A stretch of 64,000 nt of DNA from Lactobacillus sp. (GTDB lineage Bacteria > Bacillota > Bacilli > Lactobacillales > Lactobacillaceae): the NCBI RefSeq assembly GCF_014803895.1, contig NZ_JAAVAU010000010.1, positions 26,420-90,419 of the forward strand, in the 5' to 3' direction. The position numbers and the translations under genes are program-made. Shown here piece after piece: positions 34,002-42,059 of this stretch. A model generated the notes under the pieces. The model saw only the letters and a program-made list of their open reading frames with translations, did not search any database and was not told the DNA's origin. Every line of letters begins with the position of its first letter. The stretch's first letter is position 1.

Positions 34002-34198
34002 TGCAAGGTAAGATTATTAGATTTAATGGAAACATCAACAAGTTTCAAGCAAATGGTGAAAAGGTAACGATTACCTTGGGCGTTGACTCTAAGGATATTT
34101 CATTAGATGCCTTAAATGATATCGCCGCTGGTCCTATCATGGCTCAATTTGAAGCAAGTCAAACGGAATTGCTTCCAGGTGGCGATGATGAAGAATAA
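34001..34198 (+). CDS. Small acidic phage protein
   Basis: 65 residues, beta-rich start (GKIIRFNGNINKFQANGEKVTITLGV) and an acidic tail (GGDDEE). Similar small proteins occur beside nuclease genes in Lactobacillus phages. Overlaps the start of the nuclease gene. Confidence 0.6.
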   Translation: MQGKIIRFNGNINKFQANGEKVTITLGVDSKDISLDALNDIAAGPIMAQFEASQTELLPGGDDEE

Positions 34199-34529
34199 AA
34201 GTGAGCACGATATTCAAAATGAAATTATGTTGGCAGTGTCACAAAATGCTTGCAGCATTATTAGAATCAACGTTGGTAAATTTAAACTTCCAGATGGGCG
34301 TTGGTTTACTACTGGTGCGCCCAAAGGGCATCCTGATTTATATGGCTTTAGATGGTCAGATACAAAAATTTTTTATATAGAAGTTAAAGCTAAAAATGGA
34401 AAGCCGAGTGATGATCAAGTGAGATTTCATAATTTCTTGCAATCTCATAAAGTCATTCACGGTATTGCACGTAGTAGTGAAGATGCAATCAAAATTATTA
34501 AAGGTGGTTTAGTTGGATATGGATATTAA
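34185..34529 (+). CDS. VRR-NUC domain nuclease
   Basis: 115 residues of the VRR-NUC family of restriction-like nucleases. Catalytic pattern: Glu in SEHDIQNEIM, Asp in GHPDLYGF, and Glu-x-Lys in YIEVKAKNGKPSDDQVRFH. I prefer ATG 34185 or 34188, preceded by AGGTGG; the longer frame is not supported. Likely resolves or trims branched phage DNA. Confidence 0.85.
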   Translation: MMKNKSEHDIQNEIMLAVSQNACSIIRINVGKFKLPDGRWFTTGAPKGHPDLYGFRWSDTKIFYIEVKAKNGKPSDDQVRFHNFLQSHKVIHGIARSSEDAIKIIKGGLVGYGY

Positions 34530-34839
34530 AGATTTTTTTGAAGAAGCAGCTAACTTAAAAAATCAACGTGGTGAAAATTATGACAATGGCGGTAAATCTG
34601 CTTATGAAATTGCACTTGATGCATTTCCTGATAAATGTCAAAAGGTTGTGGGTGTGTGGCCTATCTTGCAAAAAGCTTCACGCTTAGTGACTATTGTGAC
34701 TAAAGATAATTTAGATAAAGAAGCTTTACATGATACCGCAATAGATTTAGTCAATTACACGGCAATGTTTGATAGTGAAATGAGTGGGGATAATGAGAGA
34801 CACGAGAATGCTGAGCTTAATTCACAAGTTGGAAAATAA
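34519..34839 (+). CDS. DUF1599-like phage protein (nucleotide-modification associated)
   Basis: About 106 residues. NYDNGG and the C-terminal part WPILQKASRLVTIVTKDNLDKEALHDTAIDLVNYTAMF fit the DUF1599/Nmad1-type pattern seen in many phages. Start ATG 34519 or TTG 34513; GGTGG precedes both. The role is unknown; the family name comes from association with nucleotide-modification genes. Confidence 0.6.
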   Translation: MDIKDFFEEAANLKNQRGENYDNGGKSAYEIALDAFPDKCQKVVGVWPILQKASRLVTIVTKDNLDKEALHDTAIDLVNYTAMFDSEMSGDNERHENAELNSQVGK

Positions 34840-35269
34840 GTATGGCTCAATTGCAAAAGCTCCAAATAGTGATTCTGATTTTAAAAAATTAAGAGAAATT
34901 ACTACTCATACTATTTTTGATGATGTAGCTAAGGTTATATCACAAGGCTATTCAGCTGATTATTGTAGTAAGTCATTAAATGTCACTATTCATTTTATTA
35001 AAGGTGTAGCACGTCGCCGTCATATTAAAATTTATCCTAAATTTAGATATAAACTTAACGATACTTTTTACTTTCTAACTAAAAGCAGTTTGTGTGAATG
35101 GGGACATACTAGTAGAGACGCATTAGCTTTGAATAGATTAAGAAAGAAATATCAAATTGAAGAGGGTAATTATGAGTTACCTGATATGCCTATCAATTCG
35201 ATTTATATCGACACTAATGGACATGAACAACTTAAATATAGCAACAATGTAAAAGATTATATTATTTAA
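34793..35269 (+). CDS. Phage protein with possible HTH segment
   Basis: 158 residues. The middle (VAKVISQGYSADYCSKSLNV followed by IKGVARRRHIKIYPKFRY) looks like a helix-turn-helix with a basic tail. The start at 34793 has GGGG nine bases upstream. It sits between DUF1599 and the ArpU-type gene, so a regulatory role at the early-late switch is possible, but unproven. Confidence 0.55.
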   Translation: MRDTRMLSLIHKLENKYGSIAKAPNSDSDFKKLREITTHTIFDDVAKVISQGYSADYCSKSLNVTIHFIKGVARRRHIKIYPKFRYKLNDTFYFLTKSSLCEWGHTSRDALALNRLRKKYQIEEGNYELPDMPINSIYIDTNGHEQLKYSNNVKDYII

Positions 35270-35289
35270 TAATAAGGTTGGGTAATGCT

Positions 35290-35733
35290 GTGGGACTTTT
35301 TAGAGATATAGACGTACCTAAGACTTGTAATAAAGTACATAAATTTCTTACTAAAGATCTGGATAGATTACTACTTATGAGTGGTAGAACTCTTACAGAT
35401 TTACGCAGTCCTCAATTGACATTAGCACCTGGTAGTACTAATAGAGGTAATAGCACTGAAGATAGATTAATCCGTGGTTTAGATGCCGAACTTGAAGTGC
35501 GCGCAATCAGGAATACAATTAATCGCTTGCCTGAAACAAGCAAAATTATTATTACTGATATGTATATTTATAAAATGAGTTCACAACAATGCAAAGAAGC
35601 AGTTCGTTATGAAAGTAGTAGGTATTATGATTTACGAAGACGAGCACAACTTGCGTTTGCTGATGCGTTCGATTACCAACAAAAAGTTTTAGGCATCGAA
35701 ACAGACTATGATTTACATGTTTATTTAGACTAA
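35290..35733 (+). CDS. ArpU/RinA-family late transcription regulator
   Basis: About 147 residues, sigma-like helical regulator of the ArpU type (GLFRDIDVPKTCNKVHKFLTK, then a C-terminal HTH region MSSQQCKEAVRYESSRYYDLRRRAQLAFADAF). Family members switch on phage structural and lysis genes. Two starts are possible: TTG 35278 and GTG 35290; I favour the latter, matching the usual family N-terminus. Its likely target site is directly downstream. Confidence 0.85.
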   Translation: MGLFRDIDVPKTCNKVHKFLTKDLDRLLLMSGRTLTDLRSPQLTLAPGSTNRGNSTEDRLIRGLDAELEVRAIRNTINRLPETSKIIITDMYIYKMSSQQCKEAVRYESSRYYDLRRRAQLAFADAFDYQQKVLGIETDYDLHVYLD

Positions 35734-35739
35734 AAAGAA

Positions 35740-35813
35740 ATCGGAATCTTATCGGAATAATTGCAAATATTATCGGAACAAATGTAATGATTTATACGTT
35801 ATATTGGTATAGT
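35740..35813 (+). promoter_or_regulatory. Putative late promoter with three phased ATCGGAA activator sites
   Basis: ATCGGAA occurs at 35740, 35751 and 35772, spaced 11 and 21 bases, so on one face of the helix. An extended -10 (TGGTATAGT, -10 hexamer 35808-35813) follows, with no recognisable -35 where one should lie (35785-35790, TAATGA). This is what an activator-dependent promoter looks like. It directly follows the ArpU-type gene and precedes the late genes. Confidence 0.6.
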
Positions 35814-35833
35814 GATAAAAAATAATTAATGAA

Positions 35834-35862
35834 AGAGCAGTCTTAATCGGCTGCTCTTTTTG
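35834..35862 (+). terminator. Intrinsic terminator just after the late promoter
   Basis: AGAGCAG and CTGCTCT form a 7-bp stem with a 10-base loop, followed by TTTTTG. It lies about 15 bases past the expected late transcript start. It may end early transcription and require read-through for late genes. Confidence 0.75.
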
Positions 35863-35882
35863 TTTGAAGGGAATGAAGAAAC

Positions 35883-36428
35883 ATGCCACGGGTTCGAAGA
35901 TGTCGCGAGTTTGGATGTCATGCAATGGCAATGATGCCAAATCATTATTGCAGCAAACACATTGCCAAAGAAAAAGAATATCAGGCGAAAAAAGAATATT
36001 TTAAAAAGCATAAGTATTCAAATCCAGTTAAGACTCGCTATTATAATCAAGTTACTCGTAAACGTAATAGCGTCAAACGAGAACAAAACAAGTTTTACCA
36101 TTCGGCTGTTTGGTCTAGGTTGAGAGCTATTGTTATCGATAAACAGTATGGTTTATGTCAATACTGTAAAGCTAGAGGTATCTTAAACGAAGGCAATGTA
36201 GTTGACCACGTGGTACCCGTTGAAGCATATCCTGAAAAGATGAAAGACTTAGATAATTTGGTTGTTTGTTGCACCGGTTGTCACTATTGGAAGACACGGT
36301 GGGAGGAAAAATATTATGGCACTGGTCTGTATGGAAAACCAACACATAATTCAGCGATAAGTGACGTAAATTTAATTGCTAAGTTAAGCGGACAACTAAA
36401 AGATGAAAAGACACGAGAACGCAAATAA
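35883..36428 (+). CDS. Phage HNH endonuclease next to terminase
   Basis: 181 residues. A Cys/His-rich N-terminus (CREFGCHAMAM, HYCSKH) may bind a second zinc. The HNH domain is QYGLCQYCKARG...VDHVVPVEAYP...LDNLVVCCTGCHYWKT, with the catalytic His and both CxxC pairs. In HK97-like cos phages such an HNH protein works with the terminase for DNA packaging cleavage. First gene after the late promoter. Confidence 0.92.
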   Translation: MPRVRRCREFGCHAMAMMPNHYCSKHIAKEKEYQAKKEYFKKHKYSNPVKTRYYNQVTRKRNSVKREQNKFYHSAVWSRLRAIVIDKQYGLCQYCKARGILNEGNVVDHVVPVEAYPEKMKDLDNLVVCCTGCHYWKTRWEEKYYGTGLYGKPTHNSAISDVNLIAKLSGQLKDEKTRERK

Positions 36429-36486
36429 AAGCGATGTGAGACAATTTATTTTTATGAATGTAATTACACATAAAGATAATTTAAAA

Positions 36487-36545
36487 GCCCCCCGGGTATG
36501 ATTTTTTAACTAGGGAGCCGCACCAGTGCCGTCGTCTTGTGTCAA
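36487..36545. other. Putative cos region
   Basis: A G/C-rich island in A/T-rich DNA, between HNH and TerS genes. It has CCCCCCGGG (36488-36496) and, after an A/T spacer, GGGAGCCGCACCAGTGCCG with the small palindrome GCAC-CA-GTGC (about 36520-36529). Cohesive-end phages with an HNH protein carry cos exactly here. The cleavage position cannot be read from sequence. Confidence 0.45.
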
Positions 36546-36586
36546 AGAGTAAATTTTGAATTTTTTTGAAAGGGGGGTCAAATTTG

Positions 36587-37033
36587 TTGAAAGTTGATTT
36601 ATCAAGGCCTAAAGTGCCTACGCAAGCGCCGAAATGGCTTGGAACTTACGGCAAAAACATCTATTCTAAGCTTGCTACTTATTTAAATAAGAACGATAAA
36701 ATTATCCGTGCTGACCAATTTTTGGTTGAAGAGTTTTGCGCAGCTTACGATAACTATCGCAATTCTTATGCTAGTATCCAAGAAGATGGTTTACAGCAAA
36801 AAATATTTAAAACTACTGTTTCACCAGTAGATGGTGAGATAGTAGCACGAGATTTTGCAGGATTTAGAAAAAATCCAGCTTATCAGATGATGAGTGATTC
36901 TCTTTCAAAAATGAATTCAATAGGACGAGAACTCGGCTTAAGTCCTAAAGCTAGAAGCGAAATGCTTGATTTTAAGAGTGAAACTAACGATAAAAAAACA
37001 ACTAAAGACATGATGAAGGAGTTCTTTGAATGA
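36587..37033 (+). CDS. terS: Terminase small subunit (P27 family)
   Basis: 148 residues. Recognises phage DNA for packaging. Fits the P27-type small terminase (PTQAPKWLGTYGKNIYSKLATYLNKN, DGEIVARDFAGFRKNPAYQMMSDS, LGLSPKARSEMLDF). I chose TTG 36587 because AAAGGGGGG ends eight bases upstream. Its stop overlaps the methyltransferase start by four bases. Confidence 0.85.
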   Translation: MKVDLSRPKVPTQAPKWLGTYGKNIYSKLATYLNKNDKIIRADQFLVEEFCAAYDNYRNSYASIQEDGLQQKIFKTTVSPVDGEIVARDFAGFRKNPAYQMMSDSLSKMNSIGRELGLSPKARSEMLDFKSETNDKKTTKDMMKEFFE

Positions 37034-38061
37034 TAAAAAGAGGCGATAAATTCATTTTAGGAAATCATCGTTTAATGTGTGGCGATTCCACCAACACCAA
37101 TGACGTTAATGCATTAATGAATGGGAATAAGGCAATTTTAGTAATATGTGATCCACCATATGGTATGAAAAAGGATATTCTTTACGATGATTTAGAAGAT
37201 GCAGAACTTAATGAATTTAATGGTAAATGGATTAGTAATAGTTTTAGCATTTTGAAACAATTCGGTTCTTGGTATTGTTGGGGCTGGGACGAAAGATTAA
37301 TGATGCTATTTGCTAATCATATTTATCCTAAAATTAAAAGCAGAGATTTGACTTTTAAAAATTTACTTGTTTGGGATAAAATCAACGCTTTCGGAATGCA
37401 TTCCAAACAACTTAATAGTTATGCTAAGGCGAAAGAATTGTGTTTGTTTGTTGAAAAAGGTTATGAAAACTTTAATTCAGCCCAAAATTTTGATGCAGAT
37501 AATTTAGAGGTTTTTAATTATTTACGTAATGAAGCTGAGAAAGCAGGCTTAACACAAAATTTAACTAAACAAATTACAGGAACTCAAATGCATAGACATT
37601 GGTTTAATAAGAGCGAATGGACTTTAATAACTAAAAAGCATTATCTGGAGTTTCAAAATTACTTTAAAGAAAAGGACTTTTTTTTAGTTGATTGGGAAAG
37701 TTTGAAAAAACGTGTTTCCAATAAACCTAAAAGTCCTTTTATTTTTAATAATACTTTTGACAAGTTTAACGATGTCTTTCACTTTTTTAGAACTCAAGGT
37801 AAGGCAAGAAAAGAATGTTTTGATCATCCTACAGTAAAACCGGTTGAAATGATGGAAAGAATTGTTAAAGCAAGTAGTAATCCTGATGATGTAGTAGTCG
37901 ATTTGTTTAGTGGTAGTGGTAGTACACTAATCGCATGTGAAAACTCTAATCGTAAAGCATACGTTATGGAACTAGATCCTAAATGGGTTGAAAGAAATAT
38001 TTTACGTTGGGAAAAATTGACAGGAAAGAAAGCGAGAAAAGTGAATGAATTTATTGATTAA
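37030..38061 (+). CDS. DNA methyltransferase (N6-adenine or N4-cytosine)
   Basis: 343 residues. The catalytic motif DPPYGM is near residue 39, close to the N-terminus. The S-adenosylmethionine motif DLFSGSGSTLIAC and NRKAYVMELDPKWVERN are near residue 300, an order that fits a beta-class enzyme with a long central recognition region. The opening GDKFILGNHRLMCGDSTN is typical of phage methyltransferases. No restriction partner is nearby, so it more likely protects phage DNA from host restriction. Sited, unusually, between TerS and TerL. Confidence 0.92.
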   Translation: MIKRGDKFILGNHRLMCGDSTNTNDVNALMNGNKAILVICDPPYGMKKDILYDDLEDAELNEFNGKWISNSFSILKQFGSWYCWGWDERLMMLFANHIYPKIKSRDLTFKNLLVWDKINAFGMHSKQLNSYAKAKELCLFVEKGYENFNSAQNFDADNLEVFNYLRNEAEKAGLTQNLTKQITGTQMHRHWFNKSEWTLITKKHYLEFQNYFKEKDFFLVDWESLKKRVSNKPKSPFIFNNTFDKFNDVFHFFRTQGKARKECFDHPTVKPVEMMERIVKASSNPDDVVVDLFSGSGSTLIACENSNRKAYVMELDPKWVERNILRWEKLTGKKARKVNEFID

Positions 38062-38170
38062 TTTAGCAATCGGTTTTAATCTTTTAGCTTTTTTAATTGT
38101 GATCGGATTATCAATCAGACAATATTTCAAAAATAAAAAAGATTTGAAGATGTGGACACATGAAGATTGA
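38045..38170 (+). CDS. 41-aa single-span membrane protein
   Basis: Overlaps the methyltransferase end by 17 bases and the TerL start by 11. One hydrophobic helix (LAIGFNLLAFLIVIGLSI) is followed by a lysine-rich tail. The operon has almost no spare bases here, which supports it being real. Function unknown. Confidence 0.5.
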   Translation: MNLLINLAIGFNLLAFLIVIGLSIRQYFKNKKDLKMWTHED

Positions 38171-40037
38171 TTTAACTCAAACTCATGATGTAATCGGTAC
38201 TTATAAAAAACATGATTTTAATGATATTCGCTTGAAATATAAAGATGATGGTACTAAATATTGTTTTGATATTCTGGATGAGAAAGTAATATCTGGTTAC
38301 TTAACTAAGTTAGCTTGCTTTCGTCATTTAAGAGACTTACAACGCCAAGGAGCAACCGATTTTCCGTATCATTACGACTTAAAAGAAATTAAAGTTACTT
38401 TAAAAATAGCTTCTATTATTCCAGATGTGGATAAACACGAACCGTTGCCATTAATGGGGTGGCAAAAATTTGTATTAGCTATGATTAATGGTTGGAAAGA
38501 TGAAAATAATGAACGCCGATTTACAGATATTCACATTAGTGTCGGACGGTCACAAGGGAAAACACAAATTGCAGGCATTCAAATGTGTAAGGCAGTTTTA
38601 TATGACACTTTAGGCTATACAAACAAAGACTTTTTAGTTACTGCTAATACTAGTGACCAATCAACTAAACTGTTTGGTTACGTCAAGAAAATGTTAGAAG
38701 CCGCAGTTAAAATTGAACCTTTTAAGTCTATTGCTGACCAAACCGGGTTAGATATTCAAACTAACCAAATTATTGCAAAGGAAACTAACAATAAAGTCTG
38801 GAAAATTAGTTATGAGGCTGATAAATACGATTCAACACACAATGTTTTGGCTATTTATGATGAAACGGGCGCATTAAGTGATTACGATCGTATGACTGAT
38901 ATTACAGACGGACAAGCGCAGGTTATCCCTTACCACCAATTCATTAAAATCAGTTCGGCTTATCCTGACCCAACTAGTCCTTTTCATAAAGAACAACAAA
39001 CTCTTCAAAATGTCATGGAAAAAGATTATGACCGTGAAGGAGACGGTATGTTGTGTTTGGTTTGGGCGCAAGACGATTTAGATGAAACTTTTAAGCCTGA
39101 AACATGGGAAAAATCAAATCCTTTAATCGGCTTATCAGATAGTGAAAGAGACCGTAGAACCAGCAATTTAATTAAGCAGCGTGATCAAGCAATGCTTAAC
39201 AATACACTTCATAAGTTTCAAAATAAAAATTTGAATTTATGGCTAAAACAATCAACGGCTAGTTACTTAAATCTTAAAGATGTCGCACGCGCTATTACTA
39301 GTGATTTTAGTATTAATCATCGAAAATGTTATATAGGGCTAGATTATTCAATGTTTAGCGATAATACGGCGTTAGGTTTTGTTTTTCCGTATTTAGATAA
39401 CGATAATCCCAAATACCATATTGCACAGCACAGTTTCATTCCTTGGCAACAAGCCGGTTCTATTGAAACCAAAGAAAAACAAGATGGCATCCCTTATCGG
39501 GAATATCCTGAATATTGTACGATTACTGCACATGAACAAGGAATTATTAATCCAGAACAGGTTTATAAATGGCTTTTAAATTTTGTAAAAGAGCACGATT
39601 TAAAGCCTATTTTCTTTGGCTATGACCGTTTTGGATCTTACCAAGTTAAAAATATTGTTGAATCTTTGAATACAAATACTGAGTGGATGATTGAAGATGT
39701 TCAGCAAAGAACATCAGCACTAGGCAATCCTACAAAATTCTTACAACAACAATTTATAACCAGTAACATTTCAATGGATGATGATCCTATTTTAGAAAAG
39801 GCTTTACTTAATGCAGTTATTAAAGAAGATAAGATTGGTATTCAAGTTGATAAAGATAAGGCTACTTTGAAAATTGATGTCGTTGATGCATTGATTGATG
39901 CGCTTTATCAAGGCATGTACCATTTTGAAGATTATGGAATTGCTAATGATAAAAGTAAACAAGTAGAAAATATGACACAAAAGCAAGTTCTAGATTGGTT
40001 TATGAATCCAAAATCGGGACTTTTAGGAGGTGATTGA
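38160..40037 (+). CDS. terL: Terminase large subunit
   Basis: 625 residues. ATP-driven DNA packaging motor and nuclease. Walker A is the deviant SVGRSQGKTQIAG near residue 125 and Walker B is LAIYDETGA near residue 230, in phage terminase_1 style. The C-terminal nuclease half has YIGLDYSMFSDNTA, IFFGYDRF and DVVDALIDALYQG with acidic metal ligands. Length is usual. Confidence 0.93.
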   Translation: MKIDLTQTHDVIGTYKKHDFNDIRLKYKDDGTKYCFDILDEKVISGYLTKLACFRHLRDLQRQGATDFPYHYDLKEIKVTLKIASIIPDVDKHEPLPLMGWQKFVLAMINGWKDENNERRFTDIHISVGRSQGKTQIAGIQMCKAVLYDTLGYTNKDFLVTANTSDQSTKLFGYVKKMLEAAVKIEPFKSIADQTGLDIQTNQIIAKETNNKVWKISYEADKYDSTHNVLAIYDETGALSDYDRMTDITDGQAQVIPYHQFIKISSAYPDPTSPFHKEQQTLQNVMEKDYDREGDGMLCLVWAQDDLDETFKPETWEKSNPLIGLSDSERDRRTSNLIKQRDQAMLNNTLHKFQNKNLNLWLKQSTASYLNLKDVARAITSDFSINHRKCYIGLDYSMFSDNTALGFVFPYLDNDNPKYHIAQHSFIPWQQAGSIETKEKQDGIPYREYPEYCTITAHEQGIINPEQVYKWLLNFVKEHDLKPIFFGYDRFGSYQVKNIVESLNTNTEWMIEDVQQRTSALGNPTKFLQQQFITSNISMDDDPILEKALLNAVIKEDKIGIQVDKDKATLKIDVVDALIDALYQGMYHFEDYGIANDKSKQVENMTQKQVLDWFMNPKSGLLGGD

Positions 40038-40226
40038 GTGAATAAAAAATTATTGCAATTAATTTGGAAATTCTTAGATATTTTACTTTATATTGTGGGC
40101 TTCAGCGCAGTTGTTGGAGCTCTTTTTTTATGGTCACAAATAGCCGGTTGGATTGGTGTTGGTATCGGTGCTATTGCAACAGGTTTAGTAGTTGATACAT
40201 TACCTCCGCAGGGAGGGGGTGATTGA
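40038..40226 (+). CDS. Small two-span membrane protein between TerL and portal
   Basis: 62 residues with two hydrophobic helices (LLYIVGFSAVVGALFLW and IGVGIGAIATGLVV). GTG start directly after the TerL stop, with an excellent AGGAGGTGA site. Small membrane proteins at this locus are known in Lactobacillus phages; role unknown. Confidence 0.7.
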   Translation: MNKKLLQLIWKFLDILLYIVGFSAVVGALFLWSQIAGWIGVGIGAIATGLVVDTLPPQGGGD

Positions 40227-40228
40227 TA

Positions 40229-41383
40229 TTGCCTGTTTTTAATTTAAGAAAACAAAAAGTAACTTACTCACTTAATGACCCTGATTTGGTTGATTTTTTA
40301 AAAGATAATTCAGAAAGTAGTAACTATATTTCAGCAAAAATAGCTTTGCAAAATTCCGATATTTATAGCTTGATTGCGCAATTATCAGGTGATTTAGCAT
40401 TAGTAAAATTTAAAGCCGCTACAAGCAGAGCGCAAAGAATGTTAAATAACCCTAGTCAAACAAGTAATGGCTTCAGTTTTTGGCAATCTATGTATGCTCA
40501 ATTACTTTTAGATGGTAATGCGTACGCTTATCGTTGGAAAAATAGTAACGGTGTTGATTTGTATTGGGAGTTTTTAAGACCGTCACAAGTAGAACCTCAA
40601 CTGCTAGAAGATGGTTCAGGTTTGGTTTATAACATTAGTTTTGATGAACCGGAGCGAGGGATGCTTACAGGTGTCCCTAGTGTTGATATGATACATATCC
40701 GCTTAATGTCTTCTAATGGTGGGAAAACTGGTGTTTCTCCATTGATGGCGTTAGCTAATGAATTAAATATTCAAAAAGCATCTAATAGGTTAACTTTAAA
40801 CGCCCTGAATAAATCGGTAGAAGCTCCAGGAATTTTATCAGTAACTGGCGGTGGATTACTTGATTGGCAAAAGAAGTCCGCAAGGTCACGTCAATTCATG
40901 AAGCAAGTTAATAATTCTAATGGTGGTCCAATTGTTTTAGACGATTTAGAAACTTATCAACCTTTAGAAGTTAAAGGTGATGTAGCTAAGTTATTATCGC
41001 AAGCCGATTGGACGGGGAAACAAATCGCTAAAGTTTATGGCATCCCTGATAGTTATTTAAATGGTCAAGGTGACCAACAATCTAATATTACTCAAATTAG
41101 TGGTCAATATGCTAAATCTTTAAAAAGATATGTAGAACCGATTAGTAGTGAACTAAATAACAAATTGAATACCACCATCACCACCAATATTCGTCCGGCG
41201 GTTGATGCGTTAGGTGATGATTTTGCTACTTCAATTACTACTATGACTCGTTATGGAGTATTAACCGGAAATCAAGCACAGGATATTTTACAAAAGAATG
41301 GTTATTTGCCTGACAAGCTACCAAATCGAATAAAAGAAGGAGGTGATGCTAATGAAAATTCAGATGAAGGGTCCCGTGATTGA
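40229..41383 (+). CDS. Portal protein (HK97 type)
   Basis: 385 residues. Forms the dodecameric DNA entry ring. Typical features: YAQLLLDGNAYAYRWKN, LRPSQVEP, VDMIHIRLMSSNGGKTGVSPLMALANEL and QIAKVYGIPDSYLNG. I prefer TTG 40229, because the GGGAGGGGG site then has a normal spacing; TTG 40223 would be too close. Ends 32 bases inside the protease gene. Confidence 0.92.
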   Translation: MPVFNLRKQKVTYSLNDPDLVDFLKDNSESSNYISAKIALQNSDIYSLIAQLSGDLALVKFKAATSRAQRMLNNPSQTSNGFSFWQSMYAQLLLDGNAYAYRWKNSNGVDLYWEFLRPSQVEPQLLEDGSGLVYNISFDEPERGMLTGVPSVDMIHIRLMSSNGGKTGVSPLMALANELNIQKASNRLTLNALNKSVEAPGILSVTGGGLLDWQKKSARSRQFMKQVNNSNGGPIVLDDLETYQPLEVKGDVAKLLSQADWTGKQIAKVYGIPDSYLNGQGDQQSNITQISGQYAKSLKRYVEPISSELNNKLNTTITTNIRPAVDALGDDFATSITTMTRYGVLTGNQAQDILQKNGYLPDKLPNRIKEGGDANENSDEGSRD

Positions 41384-42059
41384 CGATGAAGACGGCAAAT
41401 TCATGGAATTCTTTGGTATGGGAGACGCTTATATTTACCCTTCAAGAGTTAATGCTGCTTTAGATGAAGCTGATGGAAAAGATGTAGTAATTGAAATTAA
41501 TTCACCAGGTGGATTAGTTGCTTCGGGTTCAGAAATTTATACTGCTTTAACTCAATATTCTGGCAATGTGGAAGCTCATATTGTAGGGGATGCAGCTAGT
41601 GCCGGTTCAATTATTGCTATGGGTGCCGATGAAGTTTTAATGTCACCAACGGCGCAAATGATGATTCACCGTGCAAGTGGTGGGGCTCAAGGTAATACTG
41701 ATAACCTGCATAGTGTTGGACAAGCCCTAGATGAAATCGACAAGAGCCTGGTTAACATTTATGCTGCAAAAACGGGTAAAGATAAGCAAGAGATTTATAA
41801 CATGTTATGTAAAGAAACGTGGATGAATGCAGAAACTGCAGTTAATGAAGGATTTGCTGATGGAATTTTAGAGAGTAAAAAGAAATCAGATGAAGCAGAA
41901 CCAATTTTTAATACTACAGTTCCTATTCCGCATCTTGATAGTAAAAAGCGTAAAAAATTTAATGATTTTTTACATAAGGAAAAAGCAAAAAAAGAGAATA
42001 AAAATATGAGTCAGCTTAGAGATAAAAAGCTGGCTCTTTTGTTTGGAAAGGGAAATTAA
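41352..42059 (+). CDS. ClpP-like prohead protease
   Basis: 235 residues. Matures the capsid by proteolysis. The ClpP/S49-like core has the nucleophile Ser in GDAASAGSIIAM and the His in MMIHRASGG, with INSPGGLVASG earlier. A charged C-terminal tail (about residues 180-235, DSKKRKKFNDFLHKEKAKKE) may serve as scaffold. ATG 41352 is chosen from AAGGAGG eight bases upstream. Overlaps the capsid ATG by one base (TAATG). Confidence 0.92.
   Translation: MKIQMKGPVIDDEDGKFMEFFGMGDAYIYPSRVNAALDEADGKDVVIEINSPGGLVASGSEIYTALTQYSGNVEAHIVGDAASAGSIIAMGADEVLMSPTAQMMIHRASGGAQGNTDNLHSVGQALDEIDKSLVNIYAAKTGKDKQEIYNMLCKETWMNAETAVNEGFADGILESKKKSDEAEPIFNTTVPIPHLDSKKRKKFNDFLHKEKAKKENKNMSQLRDKKLALLFGKGN

Noticed and set aside
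35740..35778. CRISPR-like short repeats
   Set aside because: Three 7-base repeats with 4- and 14-base gaps are far too short and close for CRISPR; they fit activator sites.
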